From Pseudomonas ceruminis (GTDB lineage: Bacteria; Pseudomonadota; Gammaproteobacteria; Pseudomonadales; Pseudomonadaceae): a stretch of DNA of 64,000 nucleotides. Location: assembly GCF_021602025.1 (NCBI RefSeq), contig NZ_BQHW01000028.1:1-64000 (forward strand), in the 5' to 3' direction. The notes beneath the pieces are model-generated. The model did not search any database. It saw only the letters and a list, made by a program, of their open reading frames with translations, and had not been told where the DNA came from. The translations under genes were made by a program, and so were the position numbers. Shown piece after piece: positions 55,388-63,439 of this stretch (positions are counted from its first letter, which is position 1; each line of letters starts with the position of its first letter).

Positions 55388-56746
55388 ATGAATACCCTCA
55401 CCCAAGAGCAGCACCTCAAGCAGCACAACAAGCGCTATTTCTACGAATGGTACGTGGTCATCCTGTGCATGGTGGCCTATATCTTCTCCTTCGTTGACCG
55501 GCAGATCCTGGCCTTGATGATCGAGCCGATCAAAGCCGACCTGCAGTTGAGCGATACCCAGTTCAGCCTGCTGCACGGCCTGGCGTTCTCCCTGTTCTAC
55601 GCCTTCATGGGCATGCCCATCGCCTACCTGGCCGACCGTTTTTCACGCCCGCGGATCATCGCAGTCGGGGTGATCTTCTGGAGCATCGCCACCGCCGCTT
55701 GCGGCCTGAGCAAGAACTTTCTGCAGATGTTCCTAGCCCGTATCGGCGTTGGTGTTGGCGAGGCGGCGTTGTCGCCCTCGGCCTACTCGATGTTCAGCGA
55801 CCTGTTCCCCAAGGAGAAGCTCGGCCGCGCCGTGGGCATCTATTCGATCGGCTCATTCGTCGGCGGCGGTATCGCCTTTCTGGTCGGCGGCTATGTGATC
55901 ACCTTGCTCAAGGACGCGCAAACCATCGAGGTGGCGTTCCTCGGCGCCATGAAGGCCTGGCAACTGGCCTTCTTCATTGTCGGGCTGCCAGGGGTGATCG
56001 TCGGCCTGCTGATCTGGCTGACCGTGCGCAACCCGCAACGCAAAGGCGCACAGCTGGATGCCGACGGCAATGTACGCAAGGTCAGGCTCACCGATGGCCT
56101 GCGCTTCATCGGCCGTCACCGCGCAACGTTCAGTTGCCATTACCTGGGCTTTTCGTTCTACGCCATGGCGCTGTTCTGCATGATGAGCTGGACGCCGGCG
56201 TTGTATATCCGCAAGTTCGGCATGAGCCCCGAACAGGCGGGTTTCATGCTCGGCACCATCCTGTTGCTGGCCAACACCACCGGCGTGGTGTTCGGCGGTT
56301 GGCTGACTGACCACCTGGCCAAGCGCGGGCACAGCGATGCGGCCATGCGCACCGGGGTCATCGGCGCGCTGGGCATGATCGTGCCCGCCGTGTTGTATTC
56401 GCAGGTCGACTCGCTGTGGCTGTCGGTCACCTTGCTGGTGCCGGCGATGTTCTTTGCCTCGTTCCCGATGCCGGCCTCGACTGCGGCCATGCAGATCCTT
56501 TCGCCGAACCAGGTGCGGGCCCAGGTGTCGGCGGTGTTCCTGTTGATCAGCAACCTGCTCGGGCTCGGCTTGGGGACGACGCTGGTGGCGCTGATCACCG
56601 ACCGTTACTTCGGCGCCCCGGCGGCGGTTGGTTCGTCGATGTCGATCATCAGTTTCGCCGCATCGCTGCTCGCCATCGTGCTGCTGGCACGAGGCTGCCG
56701 GTGCTTGCGGGACAGCATGCGCCGCGAACACTCGGCTCACGCCTGA
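55388..56746 (+). CDS. MFS transporter (spinster/aromatic-acid type)
   Basis: A 452-residue permease with twelve predicted helices. The MFS signature between helices 2 and 3 reads MPIAYLADRFSRPRIIAVG, and VGVGEAALSPSAYSMFSDLF is typical of the spinster-like subgroup that includes aromatic-acid and opine permeases. It starts 210 bp after catA. The AraC regulator begins two bases past its stop codon, so they may be co-transcribed. Substrate unknown; the opine-dehydrogenase-like gene further downstream is a hint. Confidence 0.86.
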   Translation: MNTLTQEQHLKQHNKRYFYEWYVVILCMVAYIFSFVDRQILALMIEPIKADLQLSDTQFSLLHGLAFSLFYAFMGMPIAYLADRFSRPRIIAVGVIFWSIATAACGLSKNFLQMFLARIGVGVGEAALSPSAYSMFSDLFPKEKLGRAVGIYSIGSFVGGGIAFLVGGYVITLLKDAQTIEVAFLGAMKAWQLAFFIVGLPGVIVGLLIWLTVRNPQRKGAQLDADGNVRKVRLTDGLRFIGRHRATFSCHYLGFSFYAMALFCMMSWTPALYIRKFGMSPEQAGFMLGTILLLANTTGVVFGGWLTDHLAKRGHSDAAMRTGVIGALGMIVPAVLYSQVDSLWLSVTLLVPAMFFASFPMPASTAAMQILSPNQVRAQVSAVFLLISNLLGLGLGTTLVALITDRYFGAPAAVGSSMSIISFAASLLAIVLLARGCRCLRDSMRREHSAHA

Positions 56747-56747
56747 C

Positions 56748-57707
56748 ATGTTCGCTGACATACGTCTGCTGGAGCGATTCCCGCTGCTCGACCTGGACGA
56801 TGTGGCCCAGATGCAGGCGCAACTGGCACGCTACCTGTGCCCGCACCAACTGCGTGTGTTGGACAATACGCCTGCGCGCCTGCAGGTCAGCGGCATGGAA
56901 TTGGCCGGCGCGTGGCTGCTGGCGCTGCACTACCACGCGCCGGTGGAGGTCAGCCTGCAAGGCGACGGCGCACACTACCTGTTCCGCGCCACCTTGCAGG
57001 GGCGCTGCGAAGTCAGCCACGGGCGCGAGCGTACGGCGGTCGGTGCCGGCGGCCTGAGTGTCAGTTCGCCCTTCGCCAGCAGCCGGGTCGTCACCGGTGG
57101 CGCGTGCCGCAATGTGGTTCTGAGCGTGCCGAGCACTACCCTTGAGCTGCACCTGCAACGGTTGCTCGGACGTAGCCTGAGCCAGCCGCTGGTGTTCGAT
57201 GTGCCGCTTGGCGCCGGGCACCCCGGTGTGCAGGCATTGGGTCTGGCGCTGGACTACCTGTGCCGGCTGTCGGCACTGGAGCTGAACCTGGGGCCGTTGC
57301 GCCAAGGGCTTTCGGACCACCTGGTGCAACTGCTACTGACCCAGTTGCCACACAACTACTCCAATGCGCTTCGCCAGGCCGGCGCCACGCCACTGCCCAG
57401 CCATGTACGCCGCGCGCGGGATCACATCGAAGCGCACCTGGACCAGCCGCTGGGCTTGTCCAGCCTGTGCGCGCTCAGTGGCGTTTCGGTACGTACCTTG
57501 CAAAACGGCTTTCGTCAGTTCCTGGGGCAGACGCCAGTCGCCTACATTCGCGACCGGCGCCTGCTCGCGGTGCACCAGGCGCTGCAGCGCGGCGAGGGTA
57601 GTGTGACCGACGTGCTGTTGCGCTTTGGCATCCACAGCCCTGGGCATTTCACCCAGCACTATCGGCAACGCTTCGGCTGCCTGCCATGCGCCACGCTCAA
57701 GCGGTGA
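56748..57707 (+). CDS. AraC family transcriptional regulator
   Basis: A 319-residue protein: an N-terminal effector-like half (about 1-215) and the AraC DNA-binding pair (LSSLCALSGVSVRTLQNGFRQ, VLLRFGIHSPGHFTQHY). The N-terminal domain resembles the AraC-binding-like domain family with the motif FASSRVVTGG. The ATG at 56748 sits right behind the MFS stop (TGA at 56744-56746), suggesting translational coupling. It probably controls the MFS gene and the downstream dehydrogenases. Confidence 0.85.
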   Translation: MFADIRLLERFPLLDLDDVAQMQAQLARYLCPHQLRVLDNTPARLQVSGMELAGAWLLALHYHAPVEVSLQGDGAHYLFRATLQGRCEVSHGRERTAVGAGGLSVSSPFASSRVVTGGACRNVVLSVPSTTLELHLQRLLGRSLSQPLVFDVPLGAGHPGVQALGLALDYLCRLSALELNLGPLRQGLSDHLVQLLLTQLPHNYSNALRQAGATPLPSHVRRARDHIEAHLDQPLGLSSLCALSGVSVRTLQNGFRQFLGQTPVAYIRDRRLLAVHQALQRGEGSVTDVLLRFGIHSPGHFTQHYRQRFGCLPCATLKR

Positions 57708-57804
57708 AAGGTTGCGTAATCGGTAGCCTGCCTGCGTGATCGGGAGCGTCGGCGACGCGTGCGCTGGCTAGCATCGGCCTACCTCAACACGCGGAGTCAT
57801 ACCT

Positions 57805-58905
57805 ATGCAGGTCACTATTCTTGGCGGCGGCCACGGCTGCTACGCGGCGGCTGTCGACATGGCTGAGCGCGGCCACTTTACCCGCCTGTGGCGGCGCGAC
57901 CAGGCAGCCTTGCAGGCGCTGCAAGCCATCGGCAGCCTCACGGTGCGTGACTACCGTGGTACCCGGCAGGTTGCCCTGGGTGACCGGTTGCAACTGGTCG
58001 GCGACCTGGCCCAGGCGCTGGAAGGCGCCGACCTGGTGGTCATCCCGTTGCCGGCCACCAGCCATCAGGCGCTGGCGGCGCAGGTTGCACCTTTGCTGAG
58101 CGATGGCCAGGTGGTGTTCTTGCCGCCGGGCACGTTCGGCACCTGGGTGTTTGCCAAGGCCCTGCGCGACAGCGGCAACCCCGCCCAGGTGGCGTTCGCG
58201 GAAACCGGCACCTTGCCTTACCTGGTGCGCAAGCATGGGGCAGATCAACTGGTGATCAGCGCCTATGCCACCCGCCTGCCTACAGGTGTATTGCCCAGTC
58301 GCTTGTCAGCGCAGGCGTTCGCCGTTTTGCGCCAGGCCTACCCCAGCGTGGAGCCCATCGAGGACGCCTTGAGCGGTGCGCTGATGAACGCCGGCCCGAT
58401 CATTCACCCGCCGCTGATCCTGATGAATGCCGGGCCGCTGGAGCACTTCGCGTCCTGGGACATCCACAACGAAGGGACCCAACCGTCGATTCGCCGGGTC
58501 ACCCATCAGCTCGATGGCGAACGCATGCGGGTGCGAGAAGCGCTCGGCTACCCGGCGCCGCATTTCCCGTTGGCCGACCACTACCACAGCGACCACGGCG
58601 ATGAGTGGATGTATGGCCGCGGCGCCCACGGCAAACTCACCGACAGCGGTGACTGGCGCGAGAACATCGACCTGCAGCAACACCGCTACATGCTCGAAGA
58701 CACCCGCCTGGGGTTGTCTTTGCTGATATCGGTCGGGCGTTGGGCCGGTGTGCCTACACCCGTGGCCGAAGGCCTGCTGGCGTTGGCGTCGGCGGTGACT
58801 GGCCGCGACCTGTACAGCGAAGGCCGCACCTTGGAAAACCTGGGCGTCGCAGGGCTCGACCGGGCACAGATGGCGGCCCTTTTGCAGGACGGGGTACCCG
58901 CATGA
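57805..58905 (+). CDS. NAD/NADP octopine/nopaline dehydrogenase family protein
   Basis: A 366-residue protein with an N-terminal Rossmann motif (TILGGGHGCYAAAVDMAERG) and the C-terminal octopine dehydrogenase domain (from about residue 180) including MNAGPIIHPPLILMNAGPLE and the HNEGT segment. Opine dehydrogenases reversibly reduce an imine formed from an amino acid and a keto acid. The substrate here may be an opine-like condensation product. The stop overlaps the next gene's ATG by four bases (ATGA). Confidence 0.85.
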   Translation: MQVTILGGGHGCYAAAVDMAERGHFTRLWRRDQAALQALQAIGSLTVRDYRGTRQVALGDRLQLVGDLAQALEGADLVVIPLPATSHQALAAQVAPLLSDGQVVFLPPGTFGTWVFAKALRDSGNPAQVAFAETGTLPYLVRKHGADQLVISAYATRLPTGVLPSRLSAQAFAVLRQAYPSVEPIEDALSGALMNAGPIIHPPLILMNAGPLEHFASWDIHNEGTQPSIRRVTHQLDGERMRVREALGYPAPHFPLADHYHSDHGDEWMYGRGAHGKLTDSGDWRENIDLQQHRYMLEDTRLGLSLLISVGRWAGVPTPVAEGLLALASAVTGRDLYSEGRTLENLGVAGLDRAQMAALLQDGVPA

Positions 58906-59918
58906 GCGGGCCACTGGGGCACGTCGCGGTCATCGGTGCCGGGCGCATGGGCGAGGGCATAGCCCTGGCCTTCGCACAGGCCGGGTGGCAGGTGAGCCTG
59001 ATCGACTTGAAGGCGCGCGAGGCGCAGGCCCAGGCGACCTATTTCGAGGCCCTGTGGTGCAACCTCGTCGCCCAGGTGGACAGCCTGGTCGCCCTCGAAC
59101 TGATCGGCACGCAGCAGGCCGCTCAGACGCTGGCACGGATAGGCCTGGTCCCACGGGTCGAAGGCGGACCGGCGCTGGGCCGTTGCCGGTTGGTGTTCGA
59201 GGCCGTGCCGGAAGTGCTGACAGCCAAGCGCGAGGCCTTGGCCTGGATCGACCGCCACGTGGCCGCAGACACTGTCATTGCCTCGACCACCTCGACATTC
59301 CTGGTCACAGAGCTGGCCGGGATGGTGTCGGCGCCACAGCGCATGCTCAATGCGCACTGGCTCAACCCCGCGCACCTGATGCCTCTGGTGGAGCTTTCGC
59401 GCAGTGCGCAAACCAGCGAGGCGGTGGTTGCCGAGCTGCTGGCGGTGTTGCGGGGCATCGGCAAGGCACCCGTGGTGTGTAGCGCCACACCTGGCTTTAT
59501 CGTGCCACGCCTGCAGGCGTTGGTGATGAATGAGGCCGTGCGCATGGTCGAGGAGGGCGTGGCCAGCGCCGAGCAGATCGACCAGGCGGTGCGCACTGGG
59601 TTCGGCCTGCGCTTTTCGGTGCTGGGGTTGCTGGAGTTCATCGACTGGGGTGGGGGCGACATCCTGTACCACGCCTCGGCGTACCTCGGCAGCCAGCTGG
59701 GTGAGCGTTACCAGGCGCCGCAGTCGGTGCTGGACAACATGGCAGCGGGCCGTAACGGGCTGCGTGATGGGGTGGGTTTCTACGATTACCGGGAGCTGGA
59801 TGTGGCTGCGTATCGTCAGGGGCGGTTGGTCGAACTGGTCCAGCGCTTGCGCCAGGCCAACCTGGCGCCGCGTTTTGCTTCAGGCCTTGAAGCGCTGGAT
59901 CAACCCTTGCTGCTCTGA
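58902..59918 (+). CDS. 3-hydroxyacyl-CoA dehydrogenase family protein
   Basis: A 338-residue oxidoreductase of the 3-hydroxyacyl-CoA dehydrogenase family, with the Rossmann motif VIGAGRMGEGIALAFAQAG and the AHWLNPAHLMPLVELS segment resembling the catalytic His region. Related single-domain enzymes include carnitine, gulonate and hydroxybutyrate dehydrogenases. It is coupled to the opine-dehydrogenase-like gene. Its final 13 codons (59880-59918) run antisense through the end of a chemoreceptor relic, so the natural C-terminus may have been altered. Confidence 0.83.
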   Translation: MSGPLGHVAVIGAGRMGEGIALAFAQAGWQVSLIDLKAREAQAQATYFEALWCNLVAQVDSLVALELIGTQQAAQTLARIGLVPRVEGGPALGRCRLVFEAVPEVLTAKREALAWIDRHVAADTVIASTTSTFLVTELAGMVSAPQRMLNAHWLNPAHLMPLVELSRSAQTSEAVVAELLAVLRGIGKAPVVCSATPGFIVPRLQALVMNEAVRMVEEGVASAEQIDQAVRTGFGLRFSVLGLLEFIDWGGGDILYHASAYLGSQLGERYQAPQSVLDNMAAGRNGLRDGVGFYDYRELDVAAYRQGRLVELVQRLRQANLAPRFASGLEALDQPLLL

Positions 59919-60030
59919 TGCCAGGGCATTGAGTTGCTGGCTGATCCCTGCAGCGCGCTCGGCCTGACCAGACAACGAGGCGGTGACATCGCGTACCGCC
60001 TCGACATTGCGGTTGACCTCCTTGCTGGCC
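59880..60030 (-). pseudogene. 3' remnant of a methyl-accepting chemotaxis protein gene
   Basis: On the minus strand an open frame ending in TGA at 59882-59880 reads ASKEVNRNVEAVRDV, then TASLSGQAERAAGISQQLNA and LASEQQGLIQRFKA. This matches the last ~50 residues of chemoreceptor signalling domains. The frame has no start and stops resembling the family at about 60030, only 15 bp before the NIPSNAP stop. The rest of the gene is gone, so this is a deletion or rearrangement remnant. Confidence 0.75.
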
Positions 60031-60044
60031 AGGCAACGGCAGGG

Positions 60045-60671
60045 TCAGCTCAGCGGTGAAAACGCGGCAGGCAAGTACACCCCCGATTGCATCTTCTGCA
60101 ACTGCGGCGCCGAGTTCTCCGGCGGCCAGACCTCGTCGCGCACGGCGCGGGTGCGCACGTCCAGGCGTTGTTCAAGGCTTGCATAGGGCCAGATATGCAA
60201 ATACCGCGGTACACGGCCACTGGTGGCATAGAACGCCGCGTACACCTGGGAGTAGTCAGGCTCGGTGCGTGGCCCCACAGCCTTGCGCCAGCCGGCCAGG
60301 GTCGGTTCCAGGCCGCTGGTGACCAGGTCGTACTCGCGCAGCTCGTAAAACGGCCCGTGCTTACCGGCAGACAGCGGTTTCAGGAACGGGAACAGGCGGT
60401 AGTCGTCCATGTGCTGTTCGAGAACGAATTCGCCAATGGCAAAGGCGTCTGTGCAAAGCAGCACCCGTTCACGCTCGGCGGCCTGGGCCTCGGCGCTGCT
60501 GAAACGGCGCAGCACGGCGATGGTGTTCTGCGGGCCGATCTCCGATAGCCAGCAGCCGATCAGCTCAACGCCTTCACCCGCCTCGTGCAAGGCCTTTTGC
60601 AGGCGGGGAAGGGCCATGGCGGGGGTACGTACGCGAAGGGTGAAGCGCAGCAGTTCGTAGCGGTCGGACAT
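60045..60671 (-). CDS. NIPSNAP family protein
   Basis: A 208-residue protein with two ferredoxin-like NIPSNAP repeats: YELLRFTLRVRTPAMALPRL near the start and YELREYDLVTSGLEPTLAGW in the middle, each with the family's R-x-Y/W and FLKP-like pattern. The family has no settled biochemical role; bacterial members often sit beside aromatic-catabolism genes. The ATG at 60671 gives the natural start; seven upstream residues are excluded. It precedes the remnant of a chemoreceptor gene. Confidence 0.8.
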   Translation of the reverse strand: MSDRYELLRFTLRVRTPAMALPRLQKALHEAGEGVELIGCWLSEIGPQNTIAVLRRFSSAEAQAAERERVLLCTDAFAIGEFVLEQHMDDYRLFPFLKPLSAGKHGPFYELREYDLVTSGLEPTLAGWRKAVGPRTEPDYSQVYAAFYATSGRVPRYLHIWPYASLEQRLDVRTRAVRDEVWPPENSAPQLQKMQSGVYLPAAFSPLS

Positions 60672-60766
60672 GGGTGTTTTCCTCTGATGCAATAAAAAGC
60701 CCGGACCCTCCCCGCACGGAAAGGCCCAGGCAAAAACGTGGCTGCTCGATGCTCAGCGCGGGCAGG

Positions 60767-62062
60767 TCACTGCCGGGAAGGTTTGATGGACAACACCGCC
60801 AGCGTGGTAATTGCCCCCATCACCACCAGCATCACCGACACCGGCCAGGCGTCCTTGTACACGCTGAACAGCGCCGTCGCCGCCAGCGGTGCCAGGCCGC
60901 CGGAGAAGATCGACGCGATTTCGTGGCCCATGGCCAGCCCCGAGTAGCGCACCTTGGCGGGGAACAACTCACCCATCAGCGCGGGTTGGGTGCCGATCAT
61001 CGCGCCATGACAGAACGCCATGCCCAGCAACGCGGCCAGGTACACCCACACAGGGGAGTGGGTGTCGAGCATCCAGAAGAACGGGAAGGCCAGCACCATC
61101 AAGCCGACCGAGCCGATGGCATACACCACCCGCCGGCCAATGATGTCCGACAGCCAACCCCAGAACACGATGGTGCCGGCCTCGACGATCATCGCCACCA
61201 TCACGCTGGCCAGCACCAGCTGGGTGTCGAGCCCGGTGAACTTGGCGTAGGCGATGGTGAAGGCAAGGAACAGGTAAGCGCTGCCGTTTTCGGCAATGCG
61301 GATGCCCATGGCCTGCAATACCGCCTTGGGGTGCTTGCGCAGCACCTCCATCGCCGGCAGGTGCTCGGGCGCGTCTTGCTGCGCCTGTTCGGCAACGAAC
61401 GCCTTGCTCTCTGGCAGCCGCCGTCGGATATACACACCCACGCCGAAGATCAGGATGCTGGCCAGGAACGGTACGCGCCAACCCCAGCTCATCATGTCTT
61501 CATGGGGCAGCATCTGCACCAGGTAGAAGGCTGCGGCAGACAGCACGAACCCACCCGACACGCCCAGCTGGCTCCAGGCGGCATAGAAGCCGACCCGTTC
61601 TTTGGGCGCATTCTCACTGAGCAGCAGAACACCACCGCCCCATTCGCCCCCTGAAGCCACCCCCTGCAAGACGCGCAGGATCACCAGGCATGCCGGGGCC
61701 AGGTAGCCGGCTTGCTCGAAGGTGGGCAGCAGGCCCATGGCGAAGGTGGCCGCGCCCATGATCGCCAGGGTCATCACCAGCGCCTTCTTGCGCCCGGCCT
61801 TGTCGCCGATGTGGCCAAAGATCAGGCCACCCAGCGGGCGCGCCAGAAAGCCCACGGCAAAGCCGGCGAACGACGCCATGGTGCCCAGCACCGGGTCGGT
61901 GCCGGCGGGGAAGAACAGCGGTGCGAAGATCAGCGCCGCTGCCGTGCCGTAGAGGAAGAAGTCATACCATTCCAGGGCATTGCCCAGTACCGAGGCGATG
62001 ACGATGCGGCGCATGGTGCGCGGGTCGGTGTCACGGGTGATGCTGGTGTTGAGGTTGCTCAT
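60767..62062 (-). CDS. MHS family MFS transporter
   Basis: A 431-residue permease with twelve helices, of the metabolite:H+ symporter group. It shows ASVLGNALEWYDFFLYGTAA at the first helix, FGHIGDKAGRKKALVMTL in the 2-3 loop, and GVASGGEWGGGVLLLSE, all typical of the ShiA/ProP/KgtP group. It is downstream of an OprD-type porin and a vanB-like gene, so it may import vanillate or a related aromatic acid. GGAG precedes the ATG at 62062. Confidence 0.9.
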   Translation of the reverse strand: MSNLNTSITRDTDPRTMRRIVIASVLGNALEWYDFFLYGTAAALIFAPLFFPAGTDPVLGTMASFAGFAVGFLARPLGGLIFGHIGDKAGRKKALVMTLAIMGAATFAMGLLPTFEQAGYLAPACLVILRVLQGVASGGEWGGGVLLLSENAPKERVGFYAAWSQLGVSGGFVLSAAAFYLVQMLPHEDMMSWGWRVPFLASILIFGVGVYIRRRLPESKAFVAEQAQQDAPEHLPAMEVLRKHPKAVLQAMGIRIAENGSAYLFLAFTIAYAKFTGLDTQLVLASVMVAMIVEAGTIVFWGWLSDIIGRRVVYAIGSVGLMVLAFPFFWMLDTHSPVWVYLAALLGMAFCHGAMIGTQPALMGELFPAKVRYSGLAMGHEIASIFSGGLAPLAATALFSVYKDAWPVSVMLVVMGAITTLAVLSIKPSRQ

Positions 62063-62084
62063 GAGCCATCTCCATGCGGGCCGT

Positions 62085-63329
62085 TCACCAGAACTTCCAG
62101 GTGTAGGAAGTGATCAGGCGGTACTCGTTGTAGTCATTGCCGTAGGTTTGCTGGGTACGCATGTTCTTCAGGTCGAAGGAGAGGTCCTTGAGCGGGCCGC
62201 TCTGGATCACGTAGGTCAGCATGATGTCGCGTTCGCTTTCCCTGTCGCGTGCAAGGCCCGGCCCGCGGTCGATGTCAGTACCCTTGATGTAGCGGGTGAA
62301 CAGCTTGAGCCCGGGCAGGCCCATGGCGGCGAAGTTGTAGCCATAGCGGACCGACCAGCTGCGCTCGTCGGGGCGGATGAACGGCAGGCTCGCCCAGTTC
62401 GGCAGCCACAGTTGCGGCACGTAGCCGTTGAGGGTGGGGAACACCGTGTCACCGGTCATGCGCTGGTAACTCACGCCGACCATGTGGCCGCTCTTTTCCA
62501 AAGTCATCAGGCCGAAGTAAGCGCGGTTGTCCACCGCGCCGCTGCGGGCGGCCCCGTCCTCGCGGTTGTTGAAATAGCCCACATCGGTTTTCAGCTGGTA
62601 GCCGTCGGCGAACGTCAAGGTATGTTTGATACCGCCGTAGTCCTGCTTGTAGACATCGTTGAGCACACCATGGAAGTAACTGCCTTGCAGATCCGGCGTC
62701 AGCGCATAGGTGGCACCGACGAAGTCCAGGCCGTCGCTGTCCTGGCTGTCGCTGGTGCCGTAACGGTAGAGGCGCTCATGGTTGGACGATTCGCGGGTGA
62801 CGATCGACCAGAAGCGCCCGCCCACCAGGGTCAGGTTGTCGATGTCGCGCGATTCCACCACTGCGCCCTGGTACACGGTGTCCAGCTGGCGGCTGGGGTC
62901 GTTGGAGGCAACCGGGTAGAACGGCTTCTGATCACCGATCTTCACCAGGGTCTTGGCGTATTTGAGCTTGAGGGTCGCGCCGCCCCGGCTGTAGTCGTCT
63001 GCCGCCTGCTGGCGATGCCGGCTGTAGGGCAGCGAGCCATCGTTGCCGGTGGAGTCCAGGCGCAGCGCGTATTGCCCGTTGAGCTCGAAGCCAACGGCCA
63101 GCGGGGTATCGGTATAGCCGGACTCGAACTGCAGGTCGAAGCCTTGGGACCAGTTGCCGACCTTGGACACCGGCGCGCTGGAATTGGTGAAGTTGCGGTT
63201 CAGGTAGAGGTTTCTGAAATTCAGCGAGAGGTGGCTGTCATCGACCACGTCGCCCAAGCACGTAAGGGGTAGGACGGAACCAACACACAGGCAAAACGAT
63301 GTCGCACGCAACGGCCATTTGAGTTCCAT
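62085..63329 (-). CDS. OprD family outer-membrane porin
   Basis: A 414-residue porin with a signal peptide (to about residue 26) followed by alternating beta-strand segments typical of the 18-strand OprD barrel, and the terminal TSYTWKFW with aromatic C-terminal residue. OprD-family members OpdK/OpdP-type take up vanillate, protocatechuate and other carboxylates. Location between the MHS transporter and a vanB-like gene supports a role in aromatic-acid entry. Confidence 0.9.
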   Translation of the reverse strand: MELKWPLRATSFCLCVGSVLPLTCLGDVVDDSHLSLNFRNLYLNRNFTNSSAPVSKVGNWSQGFDLQFESGYTDTPLAVGFELNGQYALRLDSTGNDGSLPYSRHRQQAADDYSRGGATLKLKYAKTLVKIGDQKPFYPVASNDPSRQLDTVYQGAVVESRDIDNLTLVGGRFWSIVTRESSNHERLYRYGTSDSQDSDGLDFVGATYALTPDLQGSYFHGVLNDVYKQDYGGIKHTLTFADGYQLKTDVGYFNNREDGAARSGAVDNRAYFGLMTLEKSGHMVGVSYQRMTGDTVFPTLNGYVPQLWLPNWASLPFIRPDERSWSVRYGYNFAAMGLPGLKLFTRYIKGTDIDRGPGLARDRESERDIMLTYVIQSGPLKDLSFDLKNMRTQQTYGNDYNEYRLITSYTWKFW

Positions 63330-63439
63330 GGGGTTTTCCTGGAAGTGTGATCAGTACAAGTTCTGGGCAGTTGAAAAACTGGGGCAGAAGAGGGCAGGTC
63401 TGGCGCCCGCTTGCCTGTCACGTATTGTTTTTTGTTGTT

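Noticed and set aside
61980-63272. A 430-codon plus-strand frame opposite the OprD porin
   Set aside because: The porin has a clear signal peptide and an aromatic C-terminus; the antisense frame has no domain.
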